Made by a program: the position numbers and the translations under genes. From Actinacidiphila epipremni (GTDB lineage: Bacteria; Actinomycetota; Actinomycetes; Streptomycetales; Streptomycetaceae), in the NCBI RefSeq assembly GCF_012034175.1, contig NZ_JAATEJ010000011.1:1-64000 (forward strand): a DNA stretch of 64,000 bases. Direction: 5' to 3'. This document shows positions 11,551 through 24,677 of the stretch, piece after piece. Positions within the stretch are counted from its first letter, which is position 1. Every line of letters starts with the position of its first letter. The notes under the pieces are model-generated. The model worked only from the letters and a program-made list of their open reading frames with translations, was not told where the DNA came from and searched no databases.

Positions 11551-12951
11551 TCACGGCGTGCCGTCGCTCTGGCGGGTACGGGCGTCGGCCACCAGGCGCA
11601 GCAGGGCGTCCAGGTCCTGCGGGCGGATGTGCGGGTTGAGCAGCGTCGCCTTGAGCCACAGCCGGCCGGTCGCGGTGGCCCGGCCGAGCACCGCGCGGCC
11701 CTCGTACATCAGCCCGCGCCGCAGCTCGGCGACCTGCTCGTCGTCGGCGCCCGCGGGGCGGAACAGGACGGTGCTGATGGACGGGCGGCCGTACAGCTCC
11801 AGCGCCGGGTGCCGTTCGACGGCGGCGGCCAGTTGCCGGGCGTGCCCGCACACCGCGTCGACCAGCGCGCCCATGCCCTCGCGGCCGAGCGCCCGCAGCG
11901 TGATGGCGATCTTGAGCACGTCGGGGCGGCGGGTGGTGCGCAGTGAGCGGCCCAGCAGGTCGGGCAGGCCCGCGTCGGTGTCGTCGGCGGCGTTGAGGTA
12001 GTCGGCCTGGTGGCCCAGCGGGCGCAGCGCGGCGCCGTCCGGTACGGCCAGCAGGCCCGCGGCGACCGGCTGCCAGCCGAGTTTGTGCAGGTCGAGGGTG
12101 ACCGAAACGGCGGACTGGAGCCCGTCGAGCTTGCCGGACTCGTGCCGGCTGAAGAGCAGGGGCCCGCCGTACGCGGCGTCCACGTGCAGCTCGGCGCCGT
12201 GCCGGGCGGCGGTCTGGGCGAGCTGCGGCAGCGGGTCGATTGTGCCGGTGTCGGTGGTGCCGGCGGTGGCCACCAGCAGGGCGCGGCCGGGCAGTTCGTC
12301 GAGGGCGGCGTCCACGGCGGCCGGGTCCAGGACGCCGGCGGGGGTGTCGACGACGATGGGCCGGGGCAGGCCCAGCAGCCATGCGGCGCGCTGCACGCTG
12401 TGGTGGGCGTTGCCGCCGCACACCACCTGGACGCGGGGCCCGCCGGCGGCCCGCTCGCGGGCCAGCAGCAGGGCGAGCTGGTTGGACTCGGTGCCGCCGG
12501 TGGTCATCAGGGCGTCGGGGGCGGGCAGGTCGGGGTAGACCAGCGCGGCGAGCCCCGCGGCGGTGCGGGTCTCGATCTCGGTGGCCGCGGGGGCCTGGTC
12601 CCAGGAGTCCAGCGAGGGGTTGAGAGAGGCGGCGGCCAGCTCGGCGGCGGCGGCGACCGCGAGCGGCGGGCAGTGCAGATGCGCCGCGCAGTACGGGTCG
12701 GCGGGGTCGGCGGCGCCGCGGGCCATTTCCCGTACGAGGGTGTGCAGCGCCTCGTGTGCGCCGGTGCCCTCGGGCCTGAGCGGGCGGCCGAGCGCGCCGG
12801 CGACCCGGCGGGCGGTCTCCTTCGGCCCGCCGCCCGGCAACGGCCCGCCGCGCGCGGTCGCGCCGTCCTCCAACGCGGCGAGCACCGTCTCGACCAGCGG
12901 TCTGAGCTCCGCGGGCCCGTACCGCCCGCCCGCCAGGCCGGGCATCTCCAT
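11551..12951 (-). CDS. PLP-dependent decarboxylase (DesA-like, group II)
   Basis: 466-residue pyridoxal-phosphate decarboxylase resembling DesA/L-2,4-diaminobutyrate decarboxylases. The PLP lysine is K290 in SVTLDLHKLGWQP, with D258 in HVDAAYGG; LMTTGGTESNQLALL and LGRSLRTTRRPDVLK are family motifs. The start ATG 12949-12951 follows GGGAGG at a 10-base spacing; an upstream in-frame ATG at 13005 lacks a ribosome site. Lysine to cadaverine is the likely reaction given the hydroxylase partner downstream. No iron-box palindrome of the TTAGGTTAGGCTCACCTAA type is visible in the 186 bases upstream, so iron control is not supported by sequence. Confidence 0.88.
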   Translation of the reverse strand: MEMPGLAGGRYGPAELRPLVETVLAALEDGATARGGPLPGGGPKETARRVAGALGRPLRPEGTGAHEALHTLVREMARGAADPADPYCAAHLHCPPLAVAAAAELAAASLNPSLDSWDQAPAATEIETRTAAGLAALVYPDLPAPDALMTTGGTESNQLALLLARERAAGGPRVQVVCGGNAHHSVQRAAWLLGLPRPIVVDTPAGVLDPAAVDAALDELPGRALLVATAGTTDTGTIDPLPQLAQTAARHGAELHVDAAYGGPLLFSRHESGKLDGLQSAVSVTLDLHKLGWQPVAAGLLAVPDGAALRPLGHQADYLNAADDTDAGLPDLLGRSLRTTRRPDVLKIAITLRALGREGMGALVDAVCGHARQLAAAVERHPALELYGRPSISTVLFRPAGADDEQVAELRRGLMYEGRAVLGRATATGRLWLKATLLNPHIRPQDLDALLRLVADARTRQSDGTP

Positions 12952-13137
12952 CTTTGTCGGTCCTCCCGCGTACGTGGCTCTCCTCCGCAGAACCCAACGA
13001 CGCACCCCCGCCCGGCGGTACGGCTGCGGGCGATTGCGTCGCGCGGGGCGGCGCGGCCGGCACCCGGTGCGCTCAGCGCTCGGCAGCGGCGGGCGGGACC
13101 CGGCGGGAGGCGTGGGCAGCGCCGCCCGCCGTACGGC

Positions 13138-15645
13138 TCACCTCGCCGCCGCCCGGATGCGCAGGGTGCGGGCGAGGTCGTCGAGCCGGTCGGACAGGGT
13201 GCGGTGGAAGGCCGCGGTGACGTCGGGCCCTTCCAGGCAGGTACGGCCGAGGTCCAGGGTGGCCTGGGAGACCGCGGTGGAGGGGAAGGCGGTGCGGCCG
13301 GCCTGCTCGGCGAGCGCGGTGCCGCGGCGGGCGGCGAGCGCGGGCGCGTCGTCGAAGTAGCGGCGGACGTAAGGGCCGGTCAGCGCGGTGTGCTCGGGCT
13401 GCCAGAAGCCCTGGGCGTGGGCGGTGAACAGGTAGTTGGACAGCGAGTCGTCGCCGTACATCGCCTGCCACGCGGCCTGCTTGGCGTCCGCGTCGGGCAG
13501 CGCGGCCCGGCAGCGTGCCGCGCCCTCCCGGCCGGTGGCGCCGGGGTCGCGGGCGAGTGCGGTGTCGATGTCGGCGGCGGTGGCCGCGCCGAGCACGGCG
13601 AGCCGCAGCAGCATCCGCCAGCGCAGGTCGGCGTCCACGGGTGTGCCGCCGGGGATGGCGCCCTGGTCGTACCACGCGCGCAGCCGCGCGGCGGACTCCT
13701 TGTCGCAGGCGCTGTCGACGAGGGTCCGGGTGGCGCTGAGCCGGTTGCCGTCGAGCCCGGCGTCCAGCAGCTGCCGGGCGAGGGCGGCGAGGTCGCGCAG
13801 CGCCGCCGGGCGGGCGGCGGGGTCGAGGTACTGGTCGGTGATCTGGCCGCGGCAGAAGGTGAGGACGGCGGAGACGATGCCGGGCTCGGTCTCGCCGGGC
13901 AGGTGGTCCGCGGCCAGCGCGAGGTAGGCGGCGGGGGCGAGGCCGCCGTCCTGGACGAGGGTGCGGGCGGCGTTCCAGGCGACGGCCCGGGACAGCGGGT
14001 CGGGCACGCCGCCGAGGGTGTCGCGCAGCGTCTGCCAGGACTGCGGGTCGAAGTGGACCTTGGTGTAGGTGAGGTCGCCGTCGTTGAGGAGGATCAGGTC
14101 GGGCCGCGGGCCGGGCAGGTCGTGGTGCTCGCTGACCGTCCCGGCGGCGATGTCGACGGTCAGCCGCTCGCGCAGCACCAGCGTGCCGGGCGCGGCGACG
14201 GCCCGGTCGTACAGCCCGACGCCGACGTGGTGCGGGCGGGTGCCGCGGTGCCGGATCTCCAGCCGCCAGTGGCCCTCGGGCGCGCCGGGCGGGGTGTCGG
14301 GGGTGAGGGTGTCGACGCCGGAGGTGCGCAGCCAGGCCGCGGCCCAGGCGGGCAGGTCGCGTGCGGTGGCGCTGCCGAGGGAGTCCAGGAAGTCGGCGAG
14401 GGCGGCGTTGCCGAAGCGGTGCCGGGCGAAGTGGGTGTTGAGGCCGGCCAGGAAGTCCTTGCGGCCGAGCCAGGCGACGAGCTGGCGCAGCGCGGAGGCG
14501 CCCTTGGCGTAGGAGATGCCGTCGAAGTTGTTCATGGCCGACGCGGTGTCGGGCACGGCCTCGGGGTCGGGGGCGACGGGGTGCGTCGAGGGCCGCTGGT
14601 CGGCGTCGTAGCCCCACGCCTTGCGGGCGACGGCGAAGTCGGTCCAGGTGCCGGTGAAGCCGGTGGCCTCGCTGAGCACCTGGAAGCCCATGTACTCGGC
14701 GAAGGACTCGTTGAGCCAGATGTCGTCCCACCAGCGCAGCGTGACGAGGTCGCCGAACCACATGTGCGCCATCTCGTGGGCGATGACGACCCCGCGGAAC
14801 TGCTTCTCCGCGGGGGTGACGGCCGAGCGGTGCAGGAACTCCTCGCGGAAGGTGACCAGGCCCGGGTTCTCCATGGCGCCGGCGTTGAACTCGGGCACGA
14901 ACGCCTGGTCGTAGGAGTCGTACGGGTAGGGCTCGTCGAACATCTCGTGGTAGCGGTCGAAGCAGCGCCGGGTGATGTCGAACAGGGCGGCGGCGTCCCG
15001 GTCCAGGTGCTCGGCGAGCGAGCGGCGGCAGTGCAGGCCGAAGGGCAGCCCGGCGTGCTCGGTGCGCACCGAGTGCCAGGGGCCGGCGGCGACCGCGACG
15101 AAGTAGGTGGCCAGCGGCGGGGTGGTGGCCAGCCGCCAGCGGCCGGGCGCGATCCGGGTCGCGACGCCGTTGCCGAGCACCTTCCACTCGGGCGGCGCGG
15201 TCACGGTGACGTCGAAGACCGCCTTGAGGTCGGGCTGGTCGAAGGACGCGGCGACGCGCTGCATGTCGTTCATGAACAGCTGGCTGTGGACGTACGCCTC
15301 GCCGTCCTCGGGGTCGGTGAAGCGGTGCATGCCCTCGCCGGTGCGGGAGTAGGTCATGTCCGCCTCGACCCGCAGTTCGTGCGGGCCCGCGGTGAGCCCG
15401 GCGAGCGGCAGCCGGTTGCCGGCCAGCAGGTCGGTGTCGAGGTGCCGGCCGTCCAGGACGACGCGGGTCAGCGCCGCGGGGCGGATCTCGGCGAAGGTGT
15501 CGCAGTCGCGCCGGGCCTCGAACCGGATCACGGCCGTGGAGCCGAACACCTCGTCCCCGCGGGTGAGGTCGAGGTCGAGCGCGTAGCTGTGGACGGTGAG
15601 GTCGCGGGCCCGGGTCTCGGCCTCCGCGTGGGTCAGAACAGGCAT
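13138..15645 (-). CDS. pepN: Aminopeptidase N (M1 family)
   Basis: 835-residue cytoplasmic zinc aminopeptidase that trims N-terminal residues from peptides. The exopeptidase motif GAMEN (in FNAGAMENPG), the zinc site H290-E291-xx-H294 (HEMAHMWFGD) and the third ligand E313 (NESFAEY) are all present, followed by the helical ERAP1-like C-terminal domain. Length is normal for actinobacterial PepN. The start is uncertain between ATG 15643-15645 and an ATG three codons upstream (15652-15654); neither has a strong ribosome site. The gene is divergent from the metalloprotease-like gene after it. Confidence 0.95.
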   Translation of the reverse strand: MPVLTHAEAETRARDLTVHSYALDLDLTRGDEVFGSTAVIRFEARRDCDTFAEIRPAALTRVVLDGRHLDTDLLAGNRLPLAGLTAGPHELRVEADMTYSRTGEGMHRFTDPEDGEAYVHSQLFMNDMQRVAASFDQPDLKAVFDVTVTAPPEWKVLGNGVATRIAPGRWRLATTPPLATYFVAVAAGPWHSVRTEHAGLPFGLHCRRSLAEHLDRDAAALFDITRRCFDRYHEMFDEPYPYDSYDQAFVPEFNAGAMENPGLVTFREEFLHRSAVTPAEKQFRGVVIAHEMAHMWFGDLVTLRWWDDIWLNESFAEYMGFQVLSEATGFTGTWTDFAVARKAWGYDADQRPSTHPVAPDPEAVPDTASAMNNFDGISYAKGASALRQLVAWLGRKDFLAGLNTHFARHRFGNAALADFLDSLGSATARDLPAWAAAWLRTSGVDTLTPDTPPGAPEGHWRLEIRHRGTRPHHVGVGLYDRAVAAPGTLVLRERLTVDIAAGTVSEHHDLPGPRPDLILLNDGDLTYTKVHFDPQSWQTLRDTLGGVPDPLSRAVAWNAARTLVQDGGLAPAAYLALAADHLPGETEPGIVSAVLTFCRGQITDQYLDPAARPAALRDLAALARQLLDAGLDGNRLSATRTLVDSACDKESAARLRAWYDQGAIPGGTPVDADLRWRMLLRLAVLGAATAADIDTALARDPGATGREGAARCRAALPDADAKQAAWQAMYGDDSLSNYLFTAHAQGFWQPEHTALTGPYVRRYFDDAPALAARRGTALAEQAGRTAFPSTAVSQATLDLGRTCLEGPDVTAAFHRTLSDRLDDLARTLRIRAAAR

Positions 15646-15745
15646 GCGCCTCATGCTGCCGCACCCGGTCCCCGGGCGGGAACCTCCCAGGGGCCCCCGC
15701 CTTCCCGCGGCGGCGCGTAGGCTCGTGCCGTACGGGGAGGTGGGC

Positions 15746-16669
15746 ATGGCCGAGTACGCGGACCAGGGCGCGGCCACGGTGCCGGGCGGGCCCATCGTGC
15801 ACGGCTTCCCGCATCTGGCGACGGTGCGTACCGCGCTGACCGCGCTCTACCGGCGGCTGTCGGCGGACGGGGTGCTGCGTTTCCCGGCGAGCGTGCTGCC
15901 GGAGCTGGTGGATTTCCCGGCGGACGAGGATCCGTATCTGGGGGCGCAGCGGGTGGCGCGGGCGCTGGTGCAGCACTTCCGGCTGCCGGACGCCCGGATG
16001 GTGGTGGGCTTCCGCGACATGGTGCACGCCGGTGACGTCGAACTGGCGGCGGGCCCGGAGTATTTCATCGAGCTGCACTCGCGGTTCAAGACCGACCGGC
16101 GGGACGTGGGGGCGGCGCTCGCGCACGAGGTGATGCACGTCTATCTGCACCGGCTGGGCCTGGAGCTGCCGGGGACGCGCGACAACGAGATCCTCACCGA
16201 CACCGCGACGACGTATCTGGGCGCGGGCTGGCTGCTGCTGGACGCCTACCGGGAGGAGGCGGCGATCCGCGGTGAGCGGCTGCGGATGTCCGCGTACAAG
16301 CTGGGCTATCTCACGCCGGAGGAGTTCGGCTATGTGCTGGCCAAGCGGGCGGAGGTCTTCGGGGACGACGTCGAGCCGTGGTTCCGCTCGGCGCAGGCGG
16401 CCGACGCCTACCGTGCGGGCCGGGAGCGGGCTCGCGAGGACTGGCGGCGGGCCCCGCTGGCGGGCGCGGGCTGGGGCGCCCGGCGCCGCTACGCCCGGGA
16501 CCGCCGGGCGCTGGCGGCCGGGCCGGACTACTCCTTCGACGCCGGGGCGGCGGGCCCGCGGGTCTCCTTCCCGTGCCCGGCGTGCTTCCAGCGGCTGCGG
16601 CTGCCGTGCCGGGGGCGGATGCGGGCGCGCTGCGGGCTGTGCCGCACGGAGCTGGACGTCGACACATGA
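15746..16669 (+). CDS. HEXXH metalloprotease-like protein with C-terminal zinc ribbon
   Basis: 307 residues, not a family I can name. The middle holds AHEVMHVYLH (H127, E128, H131), and NEILTDTATTYLG about 17 residues later could supply the third metal ligand, as in gluzincin-like proteases. The last 35 residues contain two CxxC pairs in a zinc-ribbon pattern (FPCPACFQRL and CGLCRTEL). There is no signal peptide or membrane segment, so it should be cytoplasmic. GGGGAGG at 15734-15740 sits 5 bases before the ATG. The stop codon falls in the first unit of a 14-base tandem repeat. It is divergent from pepN with 100 bases between them. Protease activity is inferred only from the motif. Confidence 0.75.
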   Translation: MAEYADQGAATVPGGPIVHGFPHLATVRTALTALYRRLSADGVLRFPASVLPELVDFPADEDPYLGAQRVARALVQHFRLPDARMVVGFRDMVHAGDVELAAGPEYFIELHSRFKTDRRDVGAALAHEVMHVYLHRLGLELPGTRDNEILTDTATTYLGAGWLLLDAYREEAAIRGERLRMSAYKLGYLTPEEFGYVLAKRAEVFGDDVEPWFRSAQAADAYRAGRERAREDWRRAPLAGAGWGARRRYARDRRALAAGPDYSFDAGAAGPRVSFPCPACFQRLRLPCRGRMRARCGLCRTELDVDT

Positions 16670-16721
16670 CCGCCGGCACGTCATCGCCGGCGCGTGACCG
16701 CCGGCACATGACCGCCGGTGC
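16666..16721. repeat. Four tandem copies of a 14-base unit
   Basis: Units start at 16666, 16680, 16694 and 16708 and follow the pattern RTgAcCGCCGGcac. Units 1 and 3 differ at one base, unit 2 is the most diverged. The array overlaps the stop codon of the HEXXH gene and lies 50 bases before the DinB-type gene. Confidence 0.85.
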
Positions 16722-16770
16722 GGGGCGGCTCCGGTAACCCGGTGGCGGACCGGGCCGCCCAGGGCCCACC

Positions 16771-17337
16771 ATGCAGCGCATGACCGGTGAACCAGTGCGA
16801 TGGACCAAGGCGACCGTCTACCCCGACATGTGGGTCGATCCGGCCGACGACCCCCGCGAGAGCGCCGCGGCCCCGCAGGGCGAGCTCGCGACGTTGCAGG
16901 ACTACCTGCGCAGCTACCGCATCACCGTGGCGATGAAGTGCGACGGCCTGGACGCCGGGCAGCTCGCCCGCCGCTCGGTGCCGCCCTCGACGATGTCCCT
17001 GCTCGGCCTGCTGCGCCACCTCGCCGAGGCCGAGCGCGACTGGCGCAACTGGATCACCGAGGGCGAGCCGCTGCCGAAGCTGTACGGGCCGAAGGACGCG
17101 GACTTCGACGGTGCCGTGGCCGACCCGGCGGTGGTGGAAGCCGCGTACGCCGACCTGGCGCGCGAGCAGGCGGCGACCGACGCGGAGCTGGACCGGCACA
17201 CGGACCTCGGCGCGAAGGTGGGCCGGGAGCAGGTCGTGGTGCGCGAGCTGCTGGTGCACCGGGTGGAGGAGTACGCCCGGCACGCCGGGCACGCCGACCT
17301 GCTGCGCGAGTGCGTCGACGGCCGGGTCGGGCAGTAG
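16771..17337 (+). CDS. DinB-fold / DUF664 protein
   Basis: 188-residue small soluble protein of the DinB/DUF664 four-helix-bundle type. Visible traits are the N-terminal TVYPDMWVDP, LGLLRHLAEAERDW with the typical first metal-ligand histidine, and VVVRELLVHRVEEYARHAGHADLLRE with the two C-terminal histidines. Members are often thiol-dependent metalloenzymes, but the substrate here is unknown. The start is either ATG 16771 or the in-frame ATG at 16780; AGGG lies 7 bases before the first. Strong bidirectional terminator follows. Confidence 0.85.
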   Translation: MQRMTGEPVRWTKATVYPDMWVDPADDPRESAAAPQGELATLQDYLRSYRITVAMKCDGLDAGQLARRSVPPSTMSLLGLLRHLAEAERDWRNWITEGEPLPKLYGPKDADFDGAVADPAVVEAAYADLAREQAATDAELDRHTDLGAKVGREQVVVRELLVHRVEEYARHAGHADLLRECVDGRVGQ

Positions 17338-17364
17338 CCCGGGGGGTGCCGCGGCCGGACATGA

Positions 17365-17409
17365 CACAGCGCCCGGCTCCGAGTGGTCGGGGGGAGCCGG
17401 GGCGCTGTG
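17365..17409. terminator. Bidirectional terminator between the DinB gene and gltD
   Basis: Arms 17365-17380 and 17393-17409 pair over 16 bp with one bulged base around a 12-base loop; CTGTTT follows on the plus strand. It lies between two convergent genes and can stop both transcripts. Confidence 0.8.
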
Positions 17410-17473
17410 CTGTTTCCGCGTTCCGCACGCCGTTGTGCGGGACGGATCGGGGTGGACCCCCGAGGTGCGGGGG

Positions 17474-18929
17474 TCAGACCGCCAGCGGGCGGTCGGTCGG
17501 GCGGATCGGGGCGGGCAGCGCGGAGGGCAGGCCCGTCAGGTACGCGTCGACCGCCCTGGCCGCGGAGCGGCCCTCGGCGATGGCCCACACGATGAGGGAC
17601 TGGCCGCGCCCGGCGTCGCCGGCGACGAACACGCCGTCGACGTTGGTCGCGTACGAGGCGTCGCGGGCGATGTTGCCGCGGGCGTCGAGTTCCAGGCCGA
17701 GCTGCTCGACCAGGCCGTTGGACTGGTCGGTGCCGGTGAAGCCCATCGCGAGGGTGACCAGGTCGGCGGGGATGACCCGCTCGGTGCCCTCCTGCGGGAC
17801 GAACTTCCCGCCCTCGAAGACCACCTCGACCAGGTGCAGCTCGCGGACGTTGCCGTCCTCGTCACCGGTGAAGCGCATGGTGTTGACGGCGTAGAGGCGC
17901 TCGCCGCCCTCCTCGTGCGCGGAGGTGACCTTGTAGACGGCCGGCATCGTCGGCCACGGCTGGTGGGCCGGGCGGTCGTCGGACGGGCGCGGCATGATCT
18001 CCAGCTGGGTGACGCTGAGCGCGCCCTGCCGGTGGGCGGTGCCGACGCAGTCCGCGCCGGTGTCGCCGCCGCCGATGACGACGACGTGCTTGCCCTCGGC
18101 GGTGATGGGGGGCGCCACGAAGTCGCCCTCCTGCACCTTGTTGGCCAGCGGCAGGTACTCCATCGCCAGGTGCACGCCGTTCAGCTCCCGGCCGGGGACC
18201 GGCAGGTCGCGCGAGACGGTGGCGCCGGCGGCGATGACGACGGCGTCGTAGCGCTTGGCGAGCGCGGCGGCGTCCAGGTCGGTGCCGATCTGCACACCGG
18301 TGCGGAACTTCGTGCCCTCCGCGCGCATCTGCTCGATACGGCGGTTGATGTGCCGCTTCTCCATCTTGAACTCGGGGATGCCGTAGCGCAGCAGCCCGCC
18401 GATGCGGTCGGCCCGCTCGTAGACCGCGACGGTGTGGCCGGCCCGGGTGAGCTGCTGGGCGGCGGCCAGGCCCGCGGGGCCCGAGCCGATGACGGCGACG
18501 GTCTTGCCGGACAGCCGCTCGGGGGGCTGCGGGGTCACGTCGCCGGCGTCCCACGCCTTGTCGATGATGGTGACTTCGACGTTCTTGATGGTGACGGGGG
18601 GCTGGTTGATGCCGAGCACGCACGCGGACTCGCACGGCGCCGGGCACAGCCGCCCGGTGAACTCCGGGAAGTTGTTGGTGGCGTGCAGCCGCTCGGCGGC
18701 GGCCTGCCAGTCCTCGCGGTAGGCGTAGTCGTTCCACTCGGGGATCAGGTTCCCCAGCGGACAGCCGTTGTGGCAGAACGGGATGCCGCAGTCCATGCAG
18801 CGGCCGGCCTGCTTGCTGATGATCGGCAGCAGCCCGCCGGGGACGTAGACCTCGTTCCAGTCCTGCCTGCGCTCCTCGACCGGGCGGGTCGGCGCGTTCT
18901 CGCGGCCGGTGGTGAGGAAGCCCTTGGGG

Positions 18930-18937
<8 letters not shown>
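17474..18937 (-). CDS. gltD: Glutamate synthase small subunit
   Basis: 487-residue NADPH-binding subunit of GOGAT. The N-terminus has the iron-sulfur cysteine pattern [17 protein letters not shown] and CPAPCESAC, then the FAD site [15 protein letters not shown], the NADPH site [16 protein letters not shown] and the closing [21 protein letters not shown]. It passes electrons from NADPH to the large subunit. The ATG at 18935-18937 lies inside the end of gltB (8-base overlap), so the two subunits are translated in a coupled way. Confidence 0.97.
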
Positions 18938-23486
<4,549 letters not shown>

Positions 23487-23814
23487 GGCTCTCCCGTCGT
23501 CGTCTGATTGGCTTGTATGCATCGCCTGTCCCCAGGCATGCGCAACAGGGACGACGTTGGCCCTCTGCGATTTCGTGCAGGTTACATGATGGCCGAGTGT
23601 TCGAGAAGCGGATACTCAGTTCCACCATATGGACGTGCGCGGGTGGCGGAGCAGTGGTTTCGGGCCAACGACGTGATCGGGGTGATCGACCGGCGATGCG
23701 GTCACAGGCCCTGGCGGCTCTGCCGGTGGGTTACCGAGTGATGCCCCGCCGCGGCGTGCCTGAAACGGCGGGGAAACACAAGGCTTGTATCGATGTGCGG
23801 GAAGCGGTATCGCG
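23487..23814. other. Upstream region of gltB
   Basis: 328 bases between gltB and the VIT-family gene, both on the minus strand. The part near 23520-23660 is less GC-rich and should hold the gltB promoter, but no confident -10/-35 pair stands out. A hairpin at 23744-23773 probably ends the upstream transcript. No gene seen. Confidence 0.55.
23744..23773 (-). terminator. Candidate terminator of the VIT-family gene
   Basis: Perfect 8-bp stem (23744-23751 with 23766-23773) around a 14-base loop, 42 bases after the stop codon on the minus strand. Confidence 0.5.
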
Positions 23815-24558
23815 TCAGCCGACGGCGTGGCCGATGAGCGCCCCGATAACGAAGGTAACTCCGCCGGCCGCCGCACCCAAGACCAGCTGGCGCAGTCCGC
23901 TGAACCACCAGGACCGCGCGGTGACCCGCGCCACGGCCGCCCCGCAGCCGAACAGCCCGGCGAGCGCGAGCAGCACCGCGGGCCACAGCACGTCGGCGCC
24001 CAGCAGGTAGGGCAGCACCGGCAGCAGCGCGCCGAGCGCGAAGGACACGAAGGACGAGGCGGCGGCGACCAGCGGCGAGGGCAGGTCGCCGGGGTCGATG
24101 CCCAGCTCCTCGCGGGCGTGGATCTCCAGCGCCTGCTCGGGGTCCTGCGACATCTGCCGGGCCACCTCGTACGCCAGCGCCGGCTCGACCCCGCGCGACT
24201 CGTACAGCGCGGCGAGCTCGCGCAGCTCGTCCTCGGGGTTGCGGCGCAGCTCGATCCGCTCGACGTCGAGCTCGGCCTCGACCAGCTCGCGCTGGGAGGC
24301 GACCGAGGTGTACTCGCCGGCGGCCATGGAGAAGGCGCCGGCCGCGAGCCCGGCGAGGCCCGTGACCACCAGGGTGCGGGTGCCGGCGTCGCCGCCGGCG
24401 ACGCCGGTCATGAGGGCCAGGTTGGACACCAGGCCGTCCATGGCGCCGAAGACGGCCGGCCGCAGCCAGCCGCCGGAGACGTCGCGGTGCTCGTGGTGCG
24501 GGACGTGGGTCGGCCGGTACGGGCCGGCCGCGGCGCTCTCGACGGCTGCGCTGGTCAT
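23815..24558 (-). CDS. VIT1/CCC1-family iron/manganese transporter
   Basis: 247-residue membrane protein of the VIT family, which moves Fe2+ or Mn2+ across membranes. Landmarks are RPAVFGAMDGLVSNLALMTGVAGG (first helix), GLAAGAFSMAAGEYTSVASQRE, a cytoplasmic Glu-rich metal-binding loop (ELDVERIELRRNPEDELREL) and three C-terminal helices. Start ATG 24556-24558 has GGAGGGG about 8 bases upstream; a longer frame starting 14 codons earlier is unlikely. A role in metal detoxification is inferred from the family. Confidence 0.9.
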   Translation of the reverse strand: MTSAAVESAAAGPYRPTHVPHHEHRDVSGGWLRPAVFGAMDGLVSNLALMTGVAGGDAGTRTLVVTGLAGLAAGAFSMAAGEYTSVASQRELVEAELDVERIELRRNPEDELRELAALYESRGVEPALAYEVARQMSQDPEQALEIHAREELGIDPGDLPSPLVAAASSFVSFALGALLPVLPYLLGADVLWPAVLLALAGLFGCGAAVARVTARSWWFSGLRQLVLGAAAGGVTFVIGALIGHAVG

Positions 24559-24677
24559 CCGGTCCACCCCTCCCCCGTGCGGCCCGGCCGGCCGCGACAC
24601 CTCGGAAACAGGTTCGACCGTACCTGGGGGCGCGGGGCCCCCGCCAGCAAGGAAAGGCTGACCTGACCTGCGGAAAC

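Noticed and set aside
12952-13137. Iron-box operator upstream of the decarboxylase gene
   Set aside because: No sequence resembling the 19-base DmdR/IdeR palindrome was found.
12010-15720. Very long open frame (over 1200 codons) on the plus strand opposite pepN and the decarboxylase gene
   Set aside because: It is antisense to two clear genes, its product is Gly/Val/Arg-rich low complexity without domains, and such frames are expected in DNA with G/C at third positions.
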